This document shows, piece after piece, positions 45,025 through 53,900 of a stretch of 64,000 bases of DNA. This stretch comes from Pandoraea iniqua (lineage in GTDB: Bacteria; Pseudomonadota; Gammaproteobacteria; Burkholderiales; Burkholderiaceae), in NCBI RefSeq assembly GCF_902459685.1, contig NZ_CABPSF010000001.1, positions 1,116,001 through 1,180,000 of the forward strand. Reading direction: 5' to 3'. Numbering within the stretch: position 1 is the stretch's first letter; each line of letters begins with the position of its first letter. The notes beneath the pieces are model-generated. The model was given only the letters and a program-made list of their open reading frames with translations, had not been told where the DNA came from and ran no database searches. The position numbers were made by a program, and so were the translations under genes.

Positions 45025-46947
45025 ATGAGACGTTTTACTCCGGCCGAGCCTGCGCCGGCGGCGGCGAATGCCCCGAACGCAAAGAACCTTCCGAAGAAGC
45101 CGCGCAACGACTGGCAGGTGCTCAAGTCGCTGCTGCCGTACCTGCTCGAGTTCCGCGGGCGGGTAACGCTCGCCTTGTCGTGCCTGATTCTGGCCAAGGT
45201 GGCCAACCTCGGCGTGCCGATTCTGATGAAGCACATCGTCGACGCGCTGGGGCCGGTGGCTACGCTCTCCGCGACCGCCCGTGCCACCGCTGACCCGGCG
45301 CTGATCGTGGTGGGCGGGCTGGGCATGCTGGTGATCGCCTACGGGGTGGTGCGCCTGTCCACGTCGCTCTTTACCGAACTGCGGGAAATTCTGTTCTCGA
45401 AGGTGACGGAAAGCGCCGTGCGCCAAGTGGCGCTCAGGGTGTTCCGCCATCTGCACGCGCTCTCGCTGCGCTTCCATCTGGAGCGCCAGACCGGGGGCAT
45501 GAGCCGCGACATCGAGCGGGGCACGCGCGGCATCCAGTCGATGATTTCGTACTCGCTGTACAGCATTCTGCCCACGCTCATCGAAGTGGCGCTGGTGCTC
45601 GGCTTCTTCGTCGTGCGCTATGACGCGTTCTATGCGCTGGTGACGCTCGCGGCCCTCGTGTTCTACATCGCGTTCACGGTGAAGGTGACCGAGTGGCGCA
45701 CGCACTTCCGCCGCACGATGAACGAGCTCGATTCGAAGGCTAACGCGCGCGCCATCGATTCGCTCATCAACTACGAGACGGTGAAGTACTTCGGCAACGA
45801 GGCGTTCGAGACCGAGCGCTACGACGAGAATCTGAAGCGCTATCGTGCGGCGGCCATCCGCTCGCAGAATTCGCTTTCCGTGCTCAACTTCGGGCAGCAG
45901 GTGATCATTGCCACCGGGCTGATCCTGATTCTGTGGCACGCCACGCAGGGCGTGATGAGCGGCAGGATGACGCTGGGCGATCTGGTGCTGGTCAACACGT
46001 TCATGTTGCAGCTCTATATCCCGCTGAATTTCCTCGGCGTGATCTATCGCGAACTCAAGCAGGCCATGACGGACATGGACCGCATGTTCACGCTGCTCGA
46101 CGTCAACCGCGAAGTGGCCGACCCGCCCGGTGCGCCCGCGCTGATCTGCACCGGCGGCACGGTGAGCTTCGAACACGTGAATTTCGGCTACGAGACGACG
46201 CGCCAGATTCTGCACGACGTGGATTTCACCATCGCCGCAGGCACGACCACAGCGGTCGTGGGCCACAGCGGCTCGGGCAAATCGACGCTCTCGCGTTTGC
46301 TGTTCCGCTTCTATGACGTGGGCTTCCCCGGCACCACGGCGGGGCGCATCACCATCGACGGGCAGGATATTCGCGACGTCACGCAAGACTCGCTGCGGGC
46401 CGCTATCGGCATCGTGCCGCAGGACACCGTGCTGTTCAACGACACGATCTACTACAACATCGCTTACGGGAATCCGTCGGCCTCGCGCGATCAGGTCATT
46501 GCGGCGGCGCGCGCGGCGCATATTCACGACTTCATCGAGAGCCTGCCGGCGGGCTATGAGTCGATGGTCGGCGAGCGCGGGCTCAAGCTCTCCGGCGGTG
46601 AAAAGCAACGCGTCGCGATCGCCCGCACGATTCTGAAGAATCCGCACATTCTGATCTTCGATGAAGCGACGTCGGCGCTCGATTCGCGCTCGGAGCAGGC
46701 GATTCAGACGGAATTGCGCAATATTGCCCGCGAGCGCACCACGCTCGTGATTGCGCACCGGCTTTCCACGGTCGTGCACGCGGCGCAGATCATCGTGCTC
46801 GACAAGGGCCGCATCGTCGAGCGTGGCACGCACGACGAACTGCTGCACGCCGAAGGGCTGTACGCGCAGATGTGGGCGCTGCAACAACAGCGGCGTGGCG
46901 GTGAGGGCGACGCCGAGGCCTCGCACTTCGCGACGGTGGTGTCCTGA
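45025..46947 (+). CDS. Atm1/HMT1-type ABC exporter (fused permease-ATPase)
   Basis: The 640-residue half-transporter has a hydrophilic N terminus (about 30 residues), a six-helix membrane domain, and a C-terminal ATPase: Walker A GHSGSGKS (413-420), signature LSGGEKQR (about 522) and Walker B ILIFDEATSALD (about 542-553). The membrane-domain features (NYETVKYFGNEAFE, LNFGQQVIIATGL, LYIPLNFLGVIYRELKQAMTDMDRMF) are those of Atm1/HMT1 exporters of glutathione-linked sulfur or metal species. It is expected to act as a homodimer in the inner membrane. The frame is open to 44827 over the thioesterase promoter; the later ATG gives the family-like N terminus. Confidence 0.9.
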   Translation: MRRFTPAEPAPAAANAPNAKNLPKKPRNDWQVLKSLLPYLLEFRGRVTLALSCLILAKVANLGVPILMKHIVDALGPVATLSATARATADPALIVVGGLGMLVIAYGVVRLSTSLFTELREILFSKVTESAVRQVALRVFRHLHALSLRFHLERQTGGMSRDIERGTRGIQSMISYSLYSILPTLIEVALVLGFFVVRYDAFYALVTLAALVFYIAFTVKVTEWRTHFRRTMNELDSKANARAIDSLINYETVKYFGNEAFETERYDENLKRYRAAAIRSQNSLSVLNFGQQVIIATGLILILWHATQGVMSGRMTLGDLVLVNTFMLQLYIPLNFLGVIYRELKQAMTDMDRMFTLLDVNREVADPPGAPALICTGGTVSFEHVNFGYETTRQILHDVDFTIAAGTTTAVVGHSGSGKSTLSRLLFRFYDVGFPGTTAGRITIDGQDIRDVTQDSLRAAIGIVPQDTVLFNDTIYYNIAYGNPSASRDQVIAAARAAHIHDFIESLPAGYESMVGERGLKLSGGEKQRVAIARTILKNPHILIFDEATSALDSRSEQAIQTELRNIARERTTLVIAHRLSTVVHAAQIIVLDKGRIVERGTHDELLHAEGLYAQMWALQQQRRGGEGDAEASHFATVVS

Positions 46948-47041
46948 GCGGCCGACGGCCCACCGTTGGGTGCGGCTCTGTCGCACGCGCGTCCGATTGA
47001 GTAGACTAGCGCGCTGACACCGTCAGCCCCGGGGGCTCCGC

Positions 47042-47998
47042 ATGGAAATCAAATGGCTCGAAGACTTCGTGTCGCTCGCCAAGACGCACAGTTTCAGCCG
47101 CTCGGCCGAGTTGCGCCATGTGACGCAGCCCGCCTTTTCGCGCCGCATTCAGGCCCTCGAGGCGTGGCTCGGCAGTGAGCTGATCGACCGGTCGAGCTAC
47201 CCGACCCGGCTCACCCCTGCCGGTGAAGTCTTCTACGAGCAGGCGCTCGCGTTGCTCTCGCAGGCGCAGGAAGCACGGGCCTTGCTGCGCGAGCAACGGT
47301 CTGCCGACCACTCGGTGCTCGACTTCGCCGTGCCGCACACGTTGTCGATGACGTTCTTCCCACGCTGGCTCAAGACGCTGGAAAAGCGGCTGGGTCTGCT
47401 GCGCACCCGTCTGCGGGCGCTCAACGTGCACGATGCTGCGATGTCGCTGACCGACGGCGGCTGCGACCTGCTCATGTGCTACTACCATCCCAGCCAGCCG
47501 TTGCAGCTCGACGTGGCGCGCTACGAGATGGTCGTGCTCGGCAGCGAGCGCTTCAGCCCCTACAGCGCGCCGACGCCGCAAAAGCGGGCGCGCTTCAAGC
47601 TCCCCGGCACGGCGGAAGCGCCGGTGCCTTATCTGGCCTACACATCGAATGCTTACCTCGGGCGCATGGCCGACCTGCTGGTGGGCGACACGACCAGCCC
47701 GCCTCATTTCGACAAGGTCTACGAGACCGACATGGCCGAGGCCCTCAAGGCCATGGTGCTGGCCGGGCATGGCGTGGCGTTTCTGCCGGAAAGCGCCGTG
47801 GTCGACTCGGTCGCCCGCGAGGAACTGATCGACCTCGCGCCACCGGGCAAGACCGCCGCGCCGTGGCATCTCGATATGGAAATCCGGCTCTATCGTGACC
47901 GTCTGGCCTATGCCGACGCCAGCAACCGCCGCGAGAAGGCCAAGCGCGAAGCTGTCGAGGCGTTCTGGCAGGCCGTGCGCGATCAGGTCAAAGGGTGA
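47042..47998 (+). CDS. LysR family regulator, HypT/YjiE-like
   Basis: The 318-residue regulator starts MEIKWLEDFVSLAKTHSFSR and has the LysR winged HTH at about residues 18-40 (FSRSAELRHVTQPAFSRRIQ). The N terminus closely resembles E. coli HypT (YjiE), a hypochlorite-responsive regulator, but this does not establish the same signal. The effector domain covers the rest. The downstream gene on the same strand is glutamate dehydrogenase, and a LysR-type box lies between the two, so control of gdhA is plausible. Confidence 0.85.
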   Translation: MEIKWLEDFVSLAKTHSFSRSAELRHVTQPAFSRRIQALEAWLGSELIDRSSYPTRLTPAGEVFYEQALALLSQAQEARALLREQRSADHSVLDFAVPHTLSMTFFPRWLKTLEKRLGLLRTRLRALNVHDAAMSLTDGGCDLLMCYYHPSQPLQLDVARYEMVVLGSERFSPYSAPTPQKRARFKLPGTAEAPVPYLAYTSNAYLGRMADLLVGDTTSPPHFDKVYETDMAEALKAMVLAGHGVAFLPESAVVDSVAREELIDLAPPGKTAAPWHLDMEIRLYRDRLAYADASNRREKAKREAVEAFWQAVRDQVKG

Positions 47999-48006
47999 GA
48001 TTTGTA

Positions 48007-48029
48007 ATCTATGCACGAAACGCATAGAT
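48007..48029. promoter_or_regulatory. LysR-type box before gdhA
   Basis: ATCTATGC-N7-GCATAGAT is a perfect 8-bp dyad that contains the LysR T-N11-A pattern (ATGC-N7-GCAT). It lies 9 nt after the LysR gene stop and 113 nt before the gdhA start, an activator position. Binding by the adjacent regulator is inferred. Confidence 0.55.
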
Positions 48030-48142
48030 GCATGTTTATTCGGCATTGGATTGTTCTTTGCGGCTCTAGGTAAAGTGCCTGCCATTCGTGTCGCAAGCAC
48101 GGTGTGTGCGTGCGGCGCTGATTGAAGCCGGAGAATCCAGAG

Positions 48143-49432
48143 ATGTCTCAATCGTCACAACACGCCTTGCCTTCCTACCTCCAAGCCGATGATCTCGGCC
48201 CCTGGGGCAACTATCTTCAACAGGTCGACCGCGTTACGCCCTATCTGGGCAACCTTTCGCGTTGGGTCGAAACCCTCAAGCGCCCGAAGCGCATCCTGAT
48301 CGTCGACTGCCCGATCGAACTCGATAACGGCACCATCGCCCACTTCGAGGGCTATCGCGTCCAGCACAACACCTCGCGCGGTCCCGGCAAGGGCGGTGTG
48401 CGTTTCCACCAAGACGTCACGCTCTCCGAAGTCATGGCCCTGTCGGCCTGGATGTCGGTCAAGAACGCGGCAGTGAACGTGCCCTACGGCGGCGCCAAGG
48501 GTGGCATCCGTGTCGACCCGCGTAAGCTCTCGCGCGGCGAACTCGAGCGCCTGACGCGTCGTTACACCAGCGAAATCAACATCATCATCGGGCCGACGAA
48601 GGACATTCCGGCACCGGACGTCAACACGAATGAGCAAATCATGGCGTGGATGATGGACACGTACTCGATGAACGAGGGCTCCACGGCCACGGGCGTCGTG
48701 ACCGGCAAGCCGATCTCGCTGGGTGGCTCGCTGGGCCGTCGCGAAGCGACCGGCCGCGGCGTGTTCGTGGTGAGCTGCGAGTCGGCCCGCCGTCTGGGCA
48801 TGGACGTGCGCGGTTCGCGCGTGATCGTGCAGGGCTTCGGCAACGTGGGCGGCATTGCGGCCCGCCTGTTCGCAGAAGCCGGCGCGCATGTCATCGGCGT
48901 GCAAGATCACACCGGTACGATCTACAAGTCGGACGGCCTCGATGTGCCGAACCTGCTCAAGCACGTGGCCGAAACCGGCGGCGTGGGCGGTTTCCCGGCG
49001 GCCGAGACCATCAAGGACGACGAATTCTGGTCGCTCGACTGCGAATTCCTGATCCCGGCGGCGCTGGAGAACCAGATCACCGAGAAGAACGCCGACAAGA
49101 TTCGTGCGAAGGTCGTGGTGGAAGGCGCCAACGGCCCGACCACGACGGCAGCCGACGACATTCTGCGTGCCAAGAACATTCTGGTTGTGCCCGATGTGGT
49201 GGCCAACGCCGGGGGTGTTACTGTGTCGTACTTCGAATGGGTGCAGGACTTCTCGAGCTTCTTCTGGACCGAGGAAGAGATCAACCACCGCCTGGAGCGC
49301 ATCATGCGCGAAGCCTTCGACGGCGTGTGGCACGTGGCGCAGGAACATTCGGTGTCGCTGCGTACGGCGGCATTCATTGTGGCGTGTAGCCGTATCCTGC
49401 AAGCGCGCGAGATGCGCGGCCTGTACCCCTGA
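48143..49432 (+). CDS. gdhA: Glutamate dehydrogenase (Glu/Leu/Phe/Val family)
   Basis: The 429-residue enzyme interconverts glutamate and 2-oxoglutarate plus ammonia. Motifs seen: [19 protein letters not shown] and [15 protein letters not shown] with the catalytic lysines, [20 protein letters not shown], and the NAD(P)-binding [12 protein letters not shown]. The size and sequence are those of the hexameric about 430-residue type, often NAD-linked and catabolic; cofactor was not proven. The start at 48143 is the ATG nearest the family N terminus. The gltIJKL importer follows, so glutamate uptake and oxidation are adjacent. Confidence 0.93.
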   Translation: MSQSSQHALPSYLQADDLGPWGNYLQQVDRVTPYLGNLSRWVETLKRPKRILIVDCPIELDNGTIAHFEGYRVQHNTSRGPGKGGVRFHQDVTLSEVMALSAWMSVKNAAVNVPYGGAKGGIRVDPRKLSRGELERLTRRYTSEINIIIGPTKDIPAPDVNTNEQIMAWMMDTYSMNEGSTATGVVTGKPISLGGSLGRREATGRGVFVVSCESARRLGMDVRGSRVIVQGFGNVGGIAARLFAEAGAHVIGVQDHTGTIYKSDGLDVPNLLKHVAETGGVGGFPAAETIKDDEFWSLDCEFLIPAALENQITEKNADKIRAKVVVEGANGPTTTAADDILRAKNILVVPDVVANAGGVTVSYFEWVQDFSSFFWTEEEINHRLERIMREAFDGVWHVAQEHSVSLRTAAFIVACSRILQAREMRGLYP

Positions 49433-49482
49433 TCTGGCGGTGCTTTTGCTCTAAGTAGTAATACGCACTAATGCGTAAAAAA

Positions 49483-49533
49483 CGAATGTTCGGGGCGAAA
49501 TGCGTCAAAAAAGACGTACGTTCCGAACATTCG
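49483..49533. promoter_or_regulatory. Paired palindromes between gdhA and gltI
   Basis: An 11-bp arm CGAATGTTCGG (49483-49493) is repeated in inverted form as CCGAACATTCG (49523-49533). Each arm also contains a quasi-palindrome of the form CGAA-NN-TTCG; the two centres are 41 bp apart, about four helical turns. The block lies directly upstream of a sigma-54-like promoter, as expected for an activator site. Confidence 0.6.
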
Positions 49534-49545
49534 AGAATAAAAAAA

Positions 49546-49562
49546 CTGGCAATTGCAGTGCT
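49546..49562 (+). promoter_or_regulatory. Sigma-54-like promoter of gltI
   Basis: CTGGCAATTGCAGTGCT has GG and GC separated by exactly 10 nt, matching the -24/-12 spacing and most of the sigma-54 consensus (YTGGCACG-N4-TTGCW). A sigma-70 -10-like TAAAAT (49562-49567) overlaps but has no -35. gltI starts 36 nt downstream. Confidence 0.5.
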
Positions 49563-49597
49563 AAAATGCATTCGTTTTGTGCCAAGGAGACCAAGGA

Positions 49598-50506
49598 ATG
49601 ACCCTCTCGAAAATTGCATTGGCGTTGTGTTGTGTGGGCCTGATGGCAGGTGCTGCACAAGCGCAGGAAAGCGGTACGCTCAAGAAGATCAAGGACACCG
49701 GCGTGATTTCGCTGGGTAACCGGGAGTCGTCGATCCCGTTCTCGTTCTATGACAACAACCATAATGTCGTTGGTTACGCGAACGATGTCGCGATGGCCAT
49801 CGTCGATGAAGTCAAGAAAGAACTGAAGCTCACGAAGCTCGACGCGAAGCAGACCCCGATCACGTCGCAGAACCGTATTCCGCTGGTGCAAAACGGCACG
49901 ATCGATATCGAGTGCGGTTCGACCACCAACAATGCCGAGCGTCAGAAGCAAGCGGCATTCTCGAACACCTTCTTCATCATCGGTACGCGCCTGCTGACCA
50001 AGAACAGCTCGGGCGTGAAGGATTTCGACGATCTGAAGGGCAAGAACGTCGTGACCACCGCCGGTACGACCTCTGAGCGTCTGCTGCGTCAGATGAATCA
50101 GGACAAGAACATGGGCATGAACATCATCAGCGCGAAGGATCACGGCGAGGCAGCAATCACGCTGCATCAAGGCCGTGCCGTTGCGTTCATGATGGACGAC
50201 GCCCTGCTCGCCGGTGAGCGCGCCAAGTTCAAGGATGCCAAGGACTACACCATCGTCGGCAAGCCGCAATCGTACGAAGCGTATGGCTGCATGATGCGCA
50301 AGGACGATCCGGGCTTCAAGAAGGTGGTGGACACGGCTGTGGCCAACTACCAGAAGTCGGGCAAGGCGTTCGCGGACTACAAGAAGTGGTTCCAGTCGCC
50401 GATCCCCGCGTTGAACGGCACGAACATGGACTTCCCGCCGTCGGCTGAAATGGCCGCACTGTGGAAGGCGCCGAACGACAGCGCTGACGTGACGCCGGCC
50501 AAGTAA
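49598..50506 (+). CDS. gltI: Glutamate/aspartate ABC transporter substrate-binding protein
   Basis: The 302-residue periplasmic protein has a Sec signal peptide (MTLSKIALALCCVGLMAGAA, cleavage near AQAQE) and a class II binding-protein fold: GTLKKIKDTGVISLGNRESS, IPLVQNGTIDIECGSTTNN, FDDLKGKNVVTTAGTTSE and the late AYGCMMRKDDPGF. These fit GltI/AatJ proteins for acidic amino acids. The start at 49598 follows AAGGAG by 8 nt. It heads gltIJKL, with a strong hairpin between it and gltJ. Confidence 0.94.
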   Translation: MTLSKIALALCCVGLMAGAAQAQESGTLKKIKDTGVISLGNRESSIPFSFYDNNHNVVGYANDVAMAIVDEVKKELKLTKLDAKQTPITSQNRIPLVQNGTIDIECGSTTNNAERQKQAAFSNTFFIIGTRLLTKNSSGVKDFDDLKGKNVVTTAGTTSERLLRQMNQDKNMGMNIISAKDHGEAAITLHQGRAVAFMMDDALLAGERAKFKDAKDYTIVGKPQSYEAYGCMMRKDDPGFKKVVDTAVANYQKSGKAFADYKKWFQSPIPALNGTNMDFPPSAEMAALWKAPNDSADVTPAK

Positions 50507-50552
50507 GCCTCATGGCTTGCAGCAACGCTGAGCATGATCAGTAAGTAATGCC

Positions 50553-50585
50553 GAAGCGGAAGGAGTCATCCTTCCGCTTCTTTTT
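50553..50585 (+). terminator. Intra-operon terminator between gltI and gltJ
   Basis: A perfect 12-bp stem (GAAGCGGAAGGA, 4-nt loop, TCCTTCCGCTTC) is followed by five T, 28 nt before gltJ. It probably lets gltI be expressed in excess over the membrane and ATPase genes. Confidence 0.9.
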
Positions 50586-50613
50586 AAGCAAGACAAGTAG
50601 AAAAGGGGAGATC

Positions 50614-51354
50614 ATGGCTCTCGGTCTCGATTTCAGTTTTTTCTTCCAGCCGGTAGCGACCGGTGAGAACAGCACCTACTTCGGGTGGCTGCTCTCGGGC
50701 TTCAAGCTCACGCTTGAAGTCGGCCTCGGCGGCTGGATCATCGCGTTGATCGTCGGCTCCGTGCTCGGCGTGATGCGCACCGTTCCCAATAAGTGGATTT
50801 CGGGCTTCGCGGCGGGGTACGTCGAGCTGTTCCGGAACATCCCGTTGCTGGTGCAGTTGTTCTTCTGGTATTACGTGGCACCCGACTTCCTGCCGGAAGC
50901 CGTCCGCCAGTGGCTGTTCTCGCTCAATCCGGCGAACGTCTCGCTGCTCACCGGTGTGGTTGGCCTGGGCCTCTTTACGGCTGCCCGGGTGTGTGAACAG
51001 GTGCGTTCCGGTATCAATTCGCTGCCCAAGGGTCAGAAGAATGCCGGTCTGGCCATGGGGCTCACGCTGCCGCAGACGTACCGTTTCGTACTGCTGCCGG
51101 TGGCTTTCCGTGTGGTGATCCCGCCGATTACCTCGGAATTCGTCAACATCTTCAAAAACTCGGCCGTGATCTCGACAGTGAACCTGCTCGAACTGACCGG
51201 CCAGGGCAAGCAGCTGATCGACTACACGGCCCATAGCTACGAGTCGTTCATCGCCGTGACGGTTGCCTACATGATCATCAACATCGTCGTGCTCACGTTC
51301 ATGCGTTGGCTCGAATCGAAGACCCGCCTGCCGGGCTACATCGGGGGCAAATAA
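50614..51354 (+). CDS. gltJ: Glutamate/aspartate ABC transporter permease
   Basis: The 246-residue permease of the His/Glu/Gln/Arg/opine family has about five hydrophobic helices and the EAA-type cytoplasmic loop ([23 protein letters not shown] in parts, with [20 protein letters not shown]). [16 protein letters not shown] is also typical. The start at 50614 follows AAGGGGAG closely; the upstream frame runs through the terminator hairpin. Its stop codon overlaps the gltK start by 1 nt. Confidence 0.94.
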   Translation: MALGLDFSFFFQPVATGENSTYFGWLLSGFKLTLEVGLGGWIIALIVGSVLGVMRTVPNKWISGFAAGYVELFRNIPLLVQLFFWYYVAPDFLPEAVRQWLFSLNPANVSLLTGVVGLGLFTAARVCEQVRSGINSLPKGQKNAGLAMGLTLPQTYRFVLLPVAFRVVIPPITSEFVNIFKNSAVISTVNLLELTGQGKQLIDYTAHSYESFIAVTVAYMIINIVVLTFMRWLESKTRLPGYIGGK

Positions 51355-52034
51355 TGGGTGAGATCTTCGCTTGGGGCGGCGTGGTAGACGCGTGGCCCCT
51401 GTTGGTCAAGGGCATGGTCACCACGTTGCAGATCACGGCGCTCGCCGTGATCGTGGGCATCGTGTGGGGCACGTTGCTCGCGATGATGCGTCTGTCGGGC
51501 GTGGCGGTGCTGAAGTGGTTCGCGGATCTGTACGTGAACGTGTTCCGCTCGATCCCGCTGCTGATGGTGCTGCTGTGGTTCTTCCTGATCGTGCCGCAGG
51601 TGCTGCGCTCGTTGCTCGACGTGCCGCCCACGTGGGACATCCGGATGGTCTCGGCGCTCGTCGCCTTCTCGCTGTTTGAAGCAGCGTATTATTCGGAAAT
51701 CATTCGCGCCGGTATTCAGAGCGTGTCGCGCGGCCAGCTCTCGGCAGCGTCGGCGCTCGGGATGTCGTACTGGCAGGCAATGGGTCTCGTGGTGCTGCCG
51801 CAGGCCTTCCGGAACATGGTGCCGTTGCTGCTGACGCAGGGCATCATCTTGTTCCAGGATACGTCGCTCGTGTACGCGATCGCCCTGTCCGATTTCTTCG
51901 GCATGGCGTATCAGGTGGGGCAGCGCGACGGTAGTTTGCCTGCAATGATTGTGTTTGCCGGGGCGGTCTACTTTGTGATCTGCTTCACGGTTTCGATGTT
52001 GGTTAAACGTCTTCAAAAGAGGTTGGCGAAATGA
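51354..52034 (+). CDS. gltK: Glutamate/aspartate ABC transporter permease
   Basis: The 226-residue permease is the partner of Glt[37 protein letters not shown], and the loop [24 protein letters not shown]. It has about five helices. The start at 51354 shares its A with the gltJ stop codon, and its end overlaps gltL in ATGA, so the three genes are tightly coupled. Confidence 0.94.
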   Translation: MGEIFAWGGVVDAWPLLVKGMVTTLQITALAVIVGIVWGTLLAMMRLSGVAVLKWFADLYVNVFRSIPLLMVLLWFFLIVPQVLRSLLDVPPTWDIRMVSALVAFSLFEAAYYSEIIRAGIQSVSRGQLSAASALGMSYWQAMGLVVLPQAFRNMVPLLLTQGIILFQDTSLVYAIALSDFFGMAYQVGQRDGSLPAMIVFAGAVYFVICFTVSMLVKRLQKRLAK

Positions 52035-52756
52035 TTTCCCTCAAAAACGTCTCCAAGTGGTACGGCCAGTTCCAGGTGCTCACGGACTGTTCCACTGAAG
52101 TCAAGAAGGGTGAAGTCGTGGTGGTGTGCGGCCCGTCGGGTTCGGGCAAGTCCACGCTCATCAAGACCGTCAACGGTCTCGAGCCGATCCAGCAAGGCGA
52201 GATCATCGTCGATGGCACCTCGGTCGCAGACCCCAAGACGAACCTGGCCAAGCTCCGCTCGCGCGTGGGCATGGTGTTCCAGCACTTCGAACTGTTCCCG
52301 CATCTGTCGATCACCGAAAACCTGACGCTCGCGCAGATCAAGGTGCTCGGCCGCCGCAAGGACGAAGCCACCGACAAGGGTCTGAAGCTGCTTGAGCGCG
52401 TTGGCCTGAAGGCCCATGCGCACAAGTTCCCGGGCCAGCTGTCGGGCGGTCAGCAGCAGCGTGTCGCGATTGCCCGTGCCCTGTGCATGGACCCGATCGC
52501 CATGTTGTTCGACGAGCCGACGTCGGCACTCGATCCGGAAATGATTAACGAAGTGCTCGACGTGATGGTCGAACTGGCGCATGAAGGCATGACCATGATG
52601 GTGGTCACGCACGAAATGGGCTTCGCCAAGAAGGTGGCCAATCGCGTGATCTTCATGGATCAGGGCCTGATCGTCGAAGACGACAAGAAGGAAGAGTTCT
52701 TCGAAAACCCGAAGTCGGATCGCGCCAAGGACTTCCTGGCCAAGATCCTGCACTGA
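52031..52756 (+). CDS. gltL: Glutamate/aspartate ABC transporter ATP-binding protein
   Basis: The 241-residue ATPase energises GltJK. Seen: Walker [11 protein letters not shown]-loop FQHFELFPH, signature [15 protein letters not shown], Walker [15 protein letters not shown] and the switch His in VVTHEMGFA. It overlaps gltK by 4 nt and is the last gene before the terminator at 52831. Confidence 0.95.
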   Translation: MISLKNVSKWYGQFQVLTDCSTEVKKGEVVVVCGPSGSGKSTLIKTVNGLEPIQQGEIIVDGTSVADPKTNLAKLRSRVGMVFQHFELFPHLSITENLTLAQIKVLGRRKDEATDKGLKLLERVGLKAHAHKFPGQLSGGQQQRVAIARALCMDPIAMLFDEPTSALDPEMINEVLDVMVELAHEGMTMMVVTHEMGFAKKVANRVIFMDQGLIVEDDKKEEFFENPKSDRAKDFLAKILH

Positions 52757-52830
52757 TCTCGGGGCAGGGCACGGCGCGTCAGCCCACGAAGCGACGCGCG
52801 GGTGCCCGGCTCGAAGGACTCGCAGAAATG

Positions 52831-52860
52831 AAAAAGCGTGCCCTCGGGCACGCTTTTTTT
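52831..52860. terminator. Terminator after gltL
   Basis: A perfect 13-bp stem (AAAAAGCGTGCCC, 2-nt loop, GGGCACGCTTTTT) with T and A runs on both sides. It can serve gltL (plus) and the convergent amidotransferase gene (minus). Confidence 0.92.
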
Positions 52861-52895
52861 ATGGGCACTCGGCACACACGGTGTGCGCCAGAGGC

Positions 52896-53726
52896 TTACT
52901 GGCAGGCGGTGTTCTGTGCGTTGCGCAGGCGCACCGCTTCCGGAATCGGGACGACGGCGCGCTGCGTCGGGGCGCCGTTTTCGAACAGAATCAGCTCGCC
53001 CGGCTCGAAGGTCGTCCAGACTTCGTTGTCGGTCAGCGGCACCGTCGCGATGACGGCCACGCGGTCGGCCGGCGTCGTGAACTTGGCGAAGTCGATTTCC
53101 CAGTCGGCGTCGATCAGGTGCGCCTTCGCGAACGGCCACTGACGGGCGATGAAGTGCAGCTTGGTCGAGCAGTGGGCGATCAGGGCCTGTCCGTTCGAGA
53201 GCACGAAGTTGAACACGCCATGGCGGGTGATCGTTCGCGTGATGTCTTCGACGGCGTGGAACAGCTCGTCGAGCGGCGGCTGCGAACCGGGGAAGCGCTT
53301 GCGCAGGCCCTGCATGATGTCGCAGAAGGCGCGCTCGCTGTCGGTGGTGCCGACCGGCTGATACACGCCGGAGAGGAACGGGTCGTAGTCGTGCAGGTCG
53401 CCGTTGTGGGCGAAGATCCAGTGACGCCCCCACAGTTCGCGCTGGAACGGATGGCAGTTTTCCAGCTCAACGATGCCTTGCGTCGCTTTGCGGATATGCG
53501 CGATGACGTTTTTCGACTTGATGGGGTATTTCTTCACCAGTTCGGCGATGGGCGAATTGGCGGCGGCCTGATGGTCGATGAAGAGCCGGCAGGCCTTGTC
53601 TTCGAAGAAGGCGATACCCCAGCCGTCGGCATGATGGTCCGTGCCGCCCCCGCGCGCCGCAAAACCGGTAAATGAGAACGTAATGTCGGTCGGTTCTGCG
53701 CAATTCATTCCAAGCAGTTGGCACAT
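52896..53726 (-). CDS. Class II glutamine amidotransferase (YafJ-like)
   Basis: The 276-residue protein begins MCQLLGMN, placing the nucleophile Cys2 at the N terminus after Met removal, as in Ntn-type glutamine amidotransferases. GTDHHADGWGIAFFE, NVIAHIRKATQG and WIFAHNGDL are the expected glutaminase motifs. There is no second synthetase domain, matching YafJ/EgtC-like stand-alone proteins; the acceptor reaction is unknown. It is divergent from pyrC. Confidence 0.88.
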   Translation of the reverse strand: MCQLLGMNCAEPTDITFSFTGFAARGGGTDHHADGWGIAFFEDKACRLFIDHQAAANSPIAELVKKYPIKSKNVIAHIRKATQGIVELENCHPFQRELWGRHWIFAHNGDLHDYDPFLSGVYQPVGTTDSERAFCDIMQGLRKRFPGSQPPLDELFHAVEDITRTITRHGVFNFVLSNGQALIAHCSTKLHFIARQWPFAKAHLIDADWEIDFAKFTTPADRVAVIATVPLTDNEVWTTFEPGELILFENGAPTQRAVVPIPEAVRLRNAQNTACQ

Positions 53727-53747
53727 GGGGCGGGCAAATCTCTGATT

Positions 53748-53787
53748 GGCAGCTCACGTCGTGTCAGTGCGCAGCTGCCGTTACAAT
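53748..53787 (+). promoter_or_regulatory. pyrC promoter with inverted repeat
   Basis: TACAAT (53782-53787) is a likely -10 for pyrC. Just upstream GGCAGCT (53748-53754) and AGCTGCC (53773-53779) form a perfect 7-bp dyad covering the -35 area. It is in the gap between the divergent amidotransferase gene and pyrC. Confidence 0.4.
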
Positions 53788-53900
53788 ATGGGGTTGCACA
53801 AGCATAGCACCGGCCCCTGTGCACGTACATTCCCGTCCTAAAAAGTTCGTCGCGCCGACGCCCCACCCGCCGGCACGGCCCCGCAGCCCCGGAACCGATC

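Noticed and set aside
49562-49567. TAAAAT as a sigma-70 -10 for gltI
   Set aside because: No -35-like hexamer occurs at 16-18 nt upstream; the overlapping GG-N10-GC element is the better promoter candidate.
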